Assembly (NCBI GenBank): GCA_964017185.1
Contig: OZ024872.1
Span: forward strand, 45,036,188 to 45,100,187
Length of the DNA: 64,000 nucleotides
Origin: Rugalucina vietnamica
Taxonomy: Eukaryota; Mollusca; Bivalvia; Lucinida; Lucinidae
Direction of reading: 5' to 3'
This document shows, piece after piece, positions 25,901 to 37,900 of this stretch. Each line of letters begins with the position of its first letter. Positions within the stretch are counted from its first letter, which is position 1. The position numbers and the translations under genes were made by a program. The notes beneath the pieces were generated by a model that had not been told where the DNA came from, ran no database searches, and was given only the letters and a program-made list of their open reading frames with translations.

Positions 25901-28900
25901 ATTTTTGCATTATTTTACATGCAAATACAGTGTATGTAATTACTCTGGCCAAAATTTGTATGATAAATTCTTACAAGATGACCATGGCCAATCTTACATA
26001 ACAAGTATATAGACCTGTCCTGTTTTATCTAACACGGCTACCTATCTCTACAATTCAGTATAGCATATATGTATAATCATTGCTTGTCAGTTTGCTACTG
26101 TATGATTGAGGCTAAACGTTCATGTCAACATTTTCAGACATGGCCAGGATACACCACTTCCTTGTACTATGAGAAGCAAATTATGTAGTTTGCTAGATGA
26201 CACAATCCACTGCTAGTGGGGTTCAAATCCAGGAACTCTCGATTCTGAGACCGATGCCAGACATAATTATGCTGTGAAAAATTTTAACTGATTGATTGAA
26301 TTGATGCTTGAAGTTCCAGTCAACAGCTATGGCCATGTCGGGACTTTGCCTCCATTTTATGGGACTTTATCCAAAATTAGGACGTCATGACATCCACAAA
26401 AAGCTTCAAATATAACCACCCTACTAAACCAACAAGGCTTTATGTATGGTTGGTTTGACGAACCACTTTTCCTGGGCAGGCTCAGACCTGTGTGGTTAAG
26501 CAGTAATCAGGTGGTCAGGCAGCAGCGAAGAACCTTTGCTTGGAGGCAGCAGCAGCCCATTTATTTCTTGCAGATCCAATGGGTGGGGCCCAAAGTCCCA
26601 CCCAACCACCCTTGAAAATCGATCTTGTGGCTATTTGTTAGTGTTGAACTGAAAACCCTGTCCTCATGACTGAGGAATAAGTATTTATTAAACAAACATA
26701 GATTACAACTAGGTAGGTAACAGGGCGTGAATATATCAAGGGCCTATTTGCACAGTATGTTTCCAAAATATTGTAACAAATATAGCTGAAATCATTTTTG
26801 GCTGTACCCAAATTATGAAAATTGGGTATGCAGCATTTGATGAATAACATATTCCAAGTGAATGCATAATATAATAGTATTTTTATTGAATCTGAATGTA
26901 CTATTTGAATAAATCACTTTAAATTAAAAAAATGTAGTGACCTGTTTGGTTCAAAAACATGTTTGCGTGTCCTATTAGCTTTGCTGTTTGATACTTTCTA
27001 ATTCTATCATACATGCTCATTAAACAGATTCATTATTACAGTAATTACAGTAACTAGATACAAATCTCTTAAATTGACCTGTTACTTATAGGTAAAAACA
27101 GATTATTTCATGAAAGACTCTGAAGTTGAATCAGAATTGCATATCACCCCTATGAGGCTATCCATCTGATGATGGAGGCATGATATAGGTGTTGAGAACC
27201 CAATTTATCAATATAAAATAGAATATGATAATGATGCATGTTGAGCATAAAGACCTTGACATGAATCGTAACCAACCTTTAATAGACAAAATCTAAACAT
27301 GGACATAAGCACAGGAGAAAACCGTATACACAAGGTAAATAAAATTATCCCCATTTCCCTCATAAGAACTCTGGTGCATCATACATTACATAAAGTATGG
27401 CAGGGTTGTCTAAAAACAAATGGATGAATGAAGTTTTTGTGCTTTTGTACTGGAAATTACAAAAAAAAAAAGATTAGTGGTTAGAGTAAACATCCAAGTG
27501 CCGACACGATTCTCTCCCTGAAAGCAACCACAATGTTAAAATATATTGTATTTACAATTGTTTTATTGAATGGACCTTCAATGTACTTTTATCAAAAGCA
27601 TGCACTAGTGGTACAAAATAGGCATGGTTTGAAATGGAAAACCTGATAATGTGAAAACCGTTGTCATATGGAAAATGAAAGCCGTATATAAATGTCACTT
27701 TATTGCTCAGCAGCCATTTTTGATGTCATATATTTGCTTCTCATATTGAAACGGTAAAATATACAACTGCAGTCAGACAATTTTATTTATTGGAGTTAAT
27801 GTAAAGTTCTCAGAAATGGATAAGAACCCACATCATCGTAAATTAAAAAAAGGTGCTCTTGTTCTTCCAGATATTTTTGAAACCTATCTAGAGAGTTGTA
27901 TATGAGCCTTTGTCTAAAACATCTTATATGCCATCATAAATGACATTAAGCTTGGTTTTATATGTACAAATAAGTTTCAAGCAGCACAGAAACAATAACC
28001 AAACATTTTGATACATCAAAGTCATCTAAAGCATATTGGTGAATGTAATGTAAAGAATTTTAAGTTTTGGCGGCCATCTTGGATGTTGTACATTTTGAAT
28101 ATGTTACAATTCAATTGCTCATTAAACAGCATATTTGTATTGAATCCAGTGCAATAAAATCAAACAGAGTGTAGTTTGTTGACTGCATGCTGTAAGGAAC
28201 ACAGTACATGTGATTTCTAACAGCAGTTTAGGAAATACCTGAAAACATGTAAAATCGAAAATAAGGGGGTGGGGTAAATAAATATTGAATAACTTTGCAA
28301 ATAATGTACAATTGCGGCTTAAATGACCAGATTCTAGTATAAGATAAACTTATTCTTTGATGAAAGTGAAATAAAGCCAAACAAATCACTTATTTTCATG
28401 CTAAAAATTATTTTTTTCTCTGGTGGGCCTCAGAAACGACCACCAAGGCCATATAAGTTGAATTTTAAACAACATTTTGCCTAGAAATGTTATCAAATTT
28501 GCATATTTTGATGCCTCACACAATTAAAGTTTTAGAAAATCTCAAAATATTGTGTATATTGTTTACCTGAAATCTGTGAAATGCATGCATACCCTAAAAT
28601 TTGGATTTCTCACTTTGGCGGCCATGTTGGACGTCATCTTGGATTTCTCAGCTCGCCATCACTTTTGCCAATTTATGCCGGCAGTTCCATATACTACAGG
28701 CTCTGCTGAACATTTTGATATATGATAAGTTTTGTTATACCGGATGACCGGGTAGCCCCTAGAAATAAAGGCCTTTTTTGCCCATTGTCACCCTACCAAA
28801 ATAGACTTGACTGTGAAAAAATGGTGTTGTAACCTCGATGCGCTCTATGTTTGTTTAGGTCCCAAATGGCCCGAAATCGACGGAAAATCACAAAAATGCC

Positions 28901-31900
28901 CTAACCTAGGTAACTTTGAGGGCAAACTACATGCATGTCAATGGACGCAGCCTGAAAATTTAAACGGTTTCTGAAACTAGAATGTTTGGATGTGTGACTA
29001 ACATCAACATACCTAGTCATAATTAATTTTGATTTTTCCCGCGTTTACAGGGCCGATTTCGATGGTTCATGCACCTAGGCCTTTAATACGAAATGACCAT
29101 TGTGTAAGATCCTCTATTACGAGCAACACAACTTCATCTATGATAAAACAGTCCAAATATGGAGACTATTTGATGAAAAATGAGTAATATAATGTTAAAA
29201 CAAGCTTTTTTCATGAGAAAACCAGATATTTGCATATGGGAAAACAAAGATGAAGATAAGCAATATAGTTGCAGTTACTGCACAGCTGAAAAAGCGCCTT
29301 TGCACAGCTGATCAGCAACATGGATAGTACAAATCCTCTGCTTCCTAAATCCAAAATTTCATGCTTCTAGCCATTTTCTGTAGCTGCATAGGCCAGTTTG
29401 TGTCAGAACTGATCGGAAACCCCAAAGACTGGTTTTGTTGTGTCCCGGCTCATATGTACCAGATGCTTCAACAACTCTACTGACTGATCACCATCTTTAT
29501 TTGAGCCTCCTCATGGAAAAACCAACAATGTGGTTTCCGAACAGGTCCGACACAAATCAACCTGTACAAGCACAGAAAAAAGCTAGAAGCTTGAAATTTC
29601 GGATTAAAGTAGAAGAGGAATTGTACTATCCGAGTAGCGAAAACAAAGGCGCTGATCACCACGAAGCTGATCTGTGTCTTAGTTTTTGCCTATGCAGATT
29701 GTTGGTTTTCCCACGAGGCGGCTCATTTCTTGTTTCCTGGTTAAAGCAGTGTAATCTCTATGCCCTGTAATTCCACTCAATTACTATGTCTACCCACATC
29801 AGAAACCTTGAAGACAAATTTTCTCCAACAGGCTGCAGCAAGGCCAAATGATTTACGTTATCAATATTCTCTACATCTCCATATTTAGTCCATTGTACAC
29901 ATACATAGCCATATGCATAAGCCCTACGTACCAAACCAACAACACACACTCGTGTATAATATCATGTGACATAACTTTACCTGACATCATCACTCAGGAC
30001 CTGAATCCTATACCGGAAAACAGTTTGTCAATAAATTGATTAAGTCCCGTGTGAAACATAAATATTGCAACAGAAATGAACGCAGTTTAAATAATAACCA
30101 AAATTCTTTCAGCGTAGCTAGAAATAATTGAGCTGCCGCATGGGAAAACCAACAATCTGCATAGGCGAAAACAAAGGCGCAGATCAGCTTCGCAGTAACT
30201 GCGAAGCTGATCAGCGCCTTTGTTTTCGCTACACGGATAGTACAATTCCTCTACTTTCTAAATCCAAAATTTCCAGCCACTAACCATCTTCTGTGACTGT
30301 ATAGCCTGGTTTGTGTCGAACCTGCTGGGAACCCAAATTGTTGGTTTTATCATGCACAGGCTCAATTAGCCATGTTTTCCAGGTTGCTTCCCTGTGTTAG
30401 ACTAATACAGATATTTCATTCAAATATGCAACTGTTAATTTATGACCTGTGTCTATGCTGAAAGAGTTTTGCCTATACTGCAAAATGTACAAAGAACACA
30501 ACAAATAATGAAATAATTGTAAATTTCTTAAAAGAACCATAATTACTGTTTAAAAGAAATTTCAACATCAAATTTCAATGTTCATAATTTACCTCTTAGT
30601 CTTTGCAGCATTTCTATTTAAAAAGAAGTCGAAAGTGTCTATTTGTTTTATCAGATGGCTTGGTTGTTCAGATATGCATCAAAATTTTTTTACGCCCCTC
30701 CTATTAGGCAGACTACAAGAAAATCCGGCTTTTTTAGCAAATGCAAAAGAAAGCAAAGCCCCATATCAGCTTTTGGGCTTCAAACGATTATCCTTCAGCT
30801 GATCACACCCTTCATTTTTAAAAGTTTTATGCATACAAGTCATGTAGACTTGACCAATAAAAATGACCTAGCTGCAAAAAAAGGTTTCAGACTCACAAAG
30901 CATGATTTTCACAGAGACAAACAGGCAATATGAACAGATTGTAGTATAATATTCTCTTTTTACCTTGAAGTTTGTATCATTAACTCCGATACAAAGGAGG
31001 TGGGTCTACATATGAATACTCAGGAAGGAGGCAGAATGAAAAAGGAAGGAGGCAGAATGAAAACCATACTGTAACTCCCTGATATTGAAAGTTACAGTAT
31101 GGATCTGGCAAGTGCTGTCCTGTCATACTACAAGTCAGTTAAAGACCTCATAGAAAAAAATAGTGAAAACAGCTCCTCTTTGACTTGCTTTCTTTTACTT
31201 ATTTTTTTTTCTACTCGGTACTTTAACTTATCCCATAACATGAGTTTGTTTGTTTTTTCCTAATATCTTTCAGAGGTCTTCTTGGTCTGAAATATTAGGT
31301 GATTACAGCAAACATTTCGCACATTCCAAAATATTACAACAAATAAGTGAAGTTTTAAGAAATAAATTCAAAAAAAAAAAAAAAAAAAAAAAAATAAAAA
31401 TAAATTTAGTACTTACTTCTCCACAACAGTCTGCAGTCTTGGCATCCAGGATGCCGCTAGATGACAGTTCTGTAAGAACACCCAGCGACCCTTGAGTATC
31501 TGGGCCTTGGCAATCAGTTCCTCAGCCTTGGGTCCCTGGCCCCGCCCCAGGGAGATCATGTCCAGGTGTAGGGTACTGCCCTTCAACTCCTTGGCAAACC
31601 TCAGCAACTGGCTACCGGGGTCACAACCTGGAAATGGACAGGATATGTTTGAGGCTTCTTTCAAAACAAGGTTTGAAATCTGACAAAAATCAGGGGCCAG
31701 TTGTTCAAAATCAACAATGTCGTTAATTAACGATTTTTTAAAATTTCAAATGGCAATATTACAAATACAATATTATTTTTTTTGTTGAAAAAAAGTGAGA
31801 ATCCTTTGCACTGCAAAGGATTCTCACATTTTCTTCAACAAAAAATAACAGTGTATTTGCTTTTGAAGTCAATATATAGTTAATAAATTGAGGGCTTAAC

Positions 31901-34900
31901 CACAGCATTAAGCTTACAAAGTTTTGAACAACTGGGCCTAGGCTGTAAAACCAAAACCAGAGGACCAATGGTCCTGTAAACGCTCACCTGAGTCTGCTGC
32001 ATATACCAATAAACATGTTTGAATATTATGGTATTTAACCTCAGTGCAGGGGCAGATGAAGCCCTTGGGCCGTTTTCTTTTTTTCAGAATAATCAATATT
32101 CTGTCCATTTGCCAATTTCTTGCTGGCTTTTCCCTTCAAATGACATTTTAACAGTTTTTCCCATTCAAATGCATGGGCAACCCATGTTGACCTTGCCATA
32201 AACTTGGTCAAGGTCATCACAGGGTCATGATTTATATATACATTGTAGTACTATAGCCATGGATGCTTCACGCCAAGTTTCATTGAAGTCAATATATTGG
32301 TTTCAGAGAAGAAGATATTTGAAGGGTTTTTACCATATATGGGCATTGCGGCCATCTTGGTCATGTGACCTAGATTATTAATATATACATTGGGTCCCCC
32401 ATCCTATAGATGCTTCACATAAAATTTGGCTTCAATTGGCCAAGTGGTTTTAGAGGAGAAGATGTTTGAATATTATGGTAATATACATGTATATTGCCTC
32501 CGGGTGTGGGCATATGAGCCCTTAGGTCCATTTTTTTCAGAATCATTAATATTTAGTCCTACTACCCATTTCCTGCAAGATTTTCACCTCAAATGACTTT
32601 TTAAAAGTTTTCCCAATTCCAATGCATTGGCGACCTATGTTGACCTTGTCTTAAAATAGGTCAAGGTCACCACAGGGTCATAATTTATATACACATTGTA
32701 GTACTTCAGCCATTGGTGCTTCATGCCAAGTTTCTTTGAAATCGATCCACCAGATTCGGAGAAGATTTTTGAAGGGTTTTTACCTTATATGGGTATGGCA
32801 GCCATCTTGGTCCTGTGAACTAGATAATTTATATATACATTAATTCCCCATTCCATAGATGCTTCACATAAAATTTGGCTTTGATTCGCCAAGCGGTTTC
32901 AGAAGAGAAGATGTTTGAATATTATGGTAATATACATGTATATTGCCCCGGGGTGGGGGCAAATGAGCCCCTGGGGTCCATTTTTTTTCAGAATCATTAA
33001 TATTCAGTCTTACTGCCCATTTCCTGCAAGACTTTCACTTTAAATGACATTTTAAAAGTTTTCCCTATTCAAATGCATTGGCGACCTATGTTGACCTTGC
33101 CGTAAAAAAGGTCAAGGTCATTACAGGGTCATGATTTATATACACATTGTAGTACTTGAGCCATTCATGCTTCATGCCAAGTTTCTTTGAATTCGATCCA
33201 CCGGTTCTGTAGAAGAAGATTTTTGAAGGGTTTTTACCATATATGGGCATTGCGGCCATCTTGGTCATGTGACCTGGATTATTTATATATACATTGATAA
33301 CCCCTTCCTATTGATGCTTCACATAAAATTTGGCTTTGATTGGCCAAGCGGTTTCAGAGGAGATGATGTTTAAATATTATGGTAATATACATGTATATTG
33401 CCCCGGGGTGGGGGCATATGAGCCCCTGGGGTCCAATTTTTTTTCAGAATCATTAATATTCAGTCCTACTGCCCATTTCCTGCAAGACTTTCACTTTAAA
33501 TGACATTTTAAAAGTTTTCCCCATTCAAATGCATTGGCGACCTATGTTGACCTTGCCGTAAAATAGGTCAAGGTCATCACAGGGTCATGATTTATATATA
33601 CATTGTAGTGCTTGAGCCATCAATGCTTCATGCCAAGTTTCGTTGAAATCAGTCCACCGGTTCTGGAGAAGAAGATTTTTGAAGGGTTTTTACCATATAT
33701 GGGCATGGCGGCCATCTTGGTCATGTGACCTGGATTTCTTATATATAAATTGGTTCCCCCTTCCTATAAATGCTTCATATAAAATTTGGCTTTGGTTGGC
33801 CAAGCGGTTTCAGAGAAGAAGATCTTTGAAATTGTGGACGGACGGAAGGACGGACGGACGACGGACGGACGACGGACGGACGGACGCCAGATCATGGCCA
33901 TCCTATAAGCTCACCTTGTGAGCCTAACAGCTCAGGTGAGCTAACCAGATGCTCAGGCCATGGGCCATGGAGCTCCCCTGAGTTATCTGCTATAGCTTAG
34001 CGGAAATTTTATGGCCACCCTGCTATCAAATCAAGTGATTTGGATGAAAAATCATAAGAAGAGTAGAGGACTATTTGATAAACATTTGTGCATAAACAAA
34101 ATTCAATGAAAAAAGTGCAGTACAGGATGAATTAATAAAGACAAACCACCCAAAAAAATTTTCACCAGTCCATAAAACTTACTTGGTGAGAGGATAAAAA
34201 TAAGCGGTGTCTTGGCAGTTGACTCCTCATAGATTTCCTTGAGGTCAAATGACCCCGTAGACAGGTATTTCTCCCCCATTCTGTCCCTCACAAACTGGTT
34301 ACAGGAGGATGTCAGAACATCAGGACGTAGTATCTTGATGAGGATCAATCTCTGGAACTGCGTCAGTTTCTCCCAGGCCAGGGTAATTCCGTGATCAGTA
34401 GTATGGCTCTCTTCTTGTTTGGCTTTAAACAAAATATAGAATTCAATATGCAAGTTACATGTACATAAACAATAGTGTATAACAATATTTAAAGGTATAT
34501 GTATTTGTAATCTTTGCTCAAGTCAAGAATTTTCTGCACCGTCTGCTTCCCTCAATTTATGGCATACAAATCTTTTCTTTTAAAATTTATTTAGCAATTT
34601 GTTCCAAGCTACAAACATTTAATTGCAATAAATCAAAGTTTTGTCTTTGTTGTCTTTGGAAGAGTTTTAATAACTTGTAAAATACAGTGATGTAAAATAT
34701 AGTACATGTAGGTATAGAATACTGTGTACCTGGCGAAAAAATACAGTGTAGTATTAAAACATTGGGTAAAAGGATGGAAAAAAGAAATTATCATTTGTGT
34801 TAAGCAGGAACATAAAATCTCAACCCTTGGGTCCACAAAGCAGGAAATGTGGATGTGGGGTTGAGATTTGCAAGTTTTCACTAAAAACCACAAAAGAATT

Positions 34901-37900
34901 CTATTTATCTTGTACAGATAACTTACTCAGCTCCACTTTACTAGGATCAAACTCTCTTTGCATCTCATCATAGGGATTTTCTAACTTCTCAAACATCTTC
35001 CACTGTTTGTAGTTACTGACGATACTGCGACACAGGCTCCCAAACTCTGGCATTGTGGCGTCAAGATGTTGGCACTGCCGCCACATAGATTCTGTGATCC
35101 AACGGGGTGGGGATTTGTGCTTCGCTGAGGATTTGTCACCAGCCTGTGCCTGAGACTCAAGTCGTTCCATGGGAGATAAACCTGGTAACAAAATTTTGTA
35201 TCATTTCACTTATTGTTTTAAAAAGCTAATATGTAATATCTCTTTGATTATGCCATGTTATATCTTACTTCTTGCACAAAATTATTCAAGGTCCAGCTTC
35301 AACTTAGTGAAAAATTTACAACAATAACAAATAAACAAATTATTTATAACATCATATTTGCTGATGCACATAAAAATTCACATTTTTACTAATTATAGAA
35401 ACATTAGCTAGAATCTCTGAACATTTATTACTACATGTATGTATAAACAAAATTCTGTCTCAAACATTTACAAACAGTTTACATCATAGTTTTATGTCTT
35501 AGTTTGCAGAACACTTACCATCGTGTTCAGCCAATTGTTTCTCGTCCATCATATTAGCCAGTATATTACCCTGCAGGAACACCTGCCATTCGTACTGTGG
35601 TATAGCACCCACGTCAGCAATGTCCTCATACGTAGCATTGGCCTTCATGATACTCGACGTCAACATAAAGGAGAACGTCAGTTGGTGACGGGCAAACAGA
35701 GCTACTGATACCACACGGTAGATACTGAATGTCAACCTGAAGAAAAGAAATTTGGACACTTTTGACTTGCTAGTATGGAAAGAATATTAATAGAAACTTT
35801 TTCTACAACTAATAAACAAGGTGTAATTTACTTTAACATTAATGTTAAAGCTAGTGTGTTCCTGTTGGAGAAATGAATTTTATTTCAGTTTCCTCATAAA
35901 TGCAAATACATGTATGGCCATATGTTTCTAAGTGAATCATTCTTGCTAACAAAAGACAAACACAGAATCGAACCACTAAAGTGTCAGTTGTGCATGATTT
36001 TACACATTTTGAATAATAAATGCAAAACTAGTAGAAGTAATAGTAGAAAGTGGCAGTTTTTCGTCATACCGGGCGGAATGGACTTAATCCATGATTCCAC
36101 CACAAGGACGAAATAAATGCAAAAGCATTTTTCATGCCTTTTATATAACAGTCCATACTTATTCCATAAATGAGCAACGTCATGGGAAAACCAACAATCT
36201 GCATAGGCGAAAACAAAGGCGCAGATCAGCTTTGCATTAACTGCGAAGCTGATCATGCCTTTGTTTTCGCTACATGGATAGTATAATTCCTCTTCTTCCT
36301 TAACCCGAAATTTCAAGCTTCTAGCCTTTTTCTTTGACTGCACAGACCGGTTTTCTCACGAGAGGCCTCAAATGATTATCCTTAAAACATTCCTACATAC
36401 CTGTTAATCATGTCTAACATATGTCTCTTCAGCTGGACTGGGTCACTCGTGTCAGGCCTCAATGGTTCATCTAGAGAAATAGATGGTCTACTAGTCCTTC
36501 TACCCATCATCTTTTCATCCCCAGACTTACGTAACGACCCTTCCCTGTCATGAGCCGGGAGTAGCCTTCCTCCCTGTAGACTGGACCGTCTGATTGCCCC
36601 GCTAGAGGTTACTGATCGCTGTCTCTGTCGTTCCTTGAGTGTGGTTGCACCGCTGATGGTTGCAGTGAACATATCTTGGAACCAGTCCAAAGAGAACTGG
36701 TACATCACATCTATACCAGCTAGGTCAGCCAAGACAAAGTATAGAGTTGCTCCCCTTGTTGCAACCTGAAGGTAAGAGTTAAGCTATAGTGTCAGAAAAC
36801 CCTGTTTTAACTTTATGAACACAAAAAGCACCAGATCAGTCTGCACATCGGCATAGTCTGATGTGCTCATTGGTGAACTTCTGTACAATATTATTCATCA
36901 ATTTTTAACAAATCTTTCATCTTCATTTAGATGACAATAATATATTAATGTTTTAAGGGTTCAAAACCCAAGGCAGTAGCATGCAATAACAATCTGAAGA
37001 AATATTCTCAAAATGCTGTTTCTCAAAATCATCATGCTATTAGGAAGTTCTCAGAAGAGCTCTGTGCAGTTAAAGAGAAAGGAATAAAGATACAAACCGG
37101 TAGAAATCTTTTCCTGGCAAGGCTGAGTCTTTTCTCTGCATCCTCAGACTGAGCAATTCTCTCGTAGATCTCTTTAGCCATTCCTTTACTCTGTTGTAGT
37201 GTCTCAACAAGGTCTTGATCATCCAAGATACCTATTGAATAGAGAGAGGAGGTAAAACTCGCGTTAAGTCCTAATGCTTTACCAAATTTCATTTTTAAGG
37301 TTACCGTAAATGCTTTATTTACACCTCCCAAAAAATAGTGCAGACTGATCTGTGATCTGCCTGGTAGTCAAGACTCTAGCCTTTGCTTTTATATGGTTTT
37401 CCTTCCATTCTTTCCAAATTTGCACCCAAAATATACACCTTTATACTCCACACTATGCAACATCCATTTTACATTTTCCGTAAGTTCACATATTTAGCTT
37501 AACTTTGAGCTGTTTCACTACATACCCTCTGATTTCTGTAACAATCCCAATGATTTATCTTCTAGGTCTCTCAGGAACTGTAAATCTGTGGCAATGCTCT
37601 CCAGTAGCTCAGATCGCTGGTTCTCAAGCTGGGGCCTCTCCTACAAAGCAAGATGGTTAAAGTCATGATCAAAGTTGTTTGTTTGAATTTGTTTGAACTG
37701 ATGCTTAACACCCAAATCAACAGCAATGGATATTACATCATTTGTAACCATGGTTCTTAAAGCTGGTTTGACTTTTTAAGGATGTTCGCTGCCAATGAAA
37801 AAGTATTCAAACTTTTTTTCTAACCACTCTTTTTTGATTCCAAAATACAACACAAGACATTTGAAAACAAAATTAATATAGGGTAGTGTGCATTTTTTCA

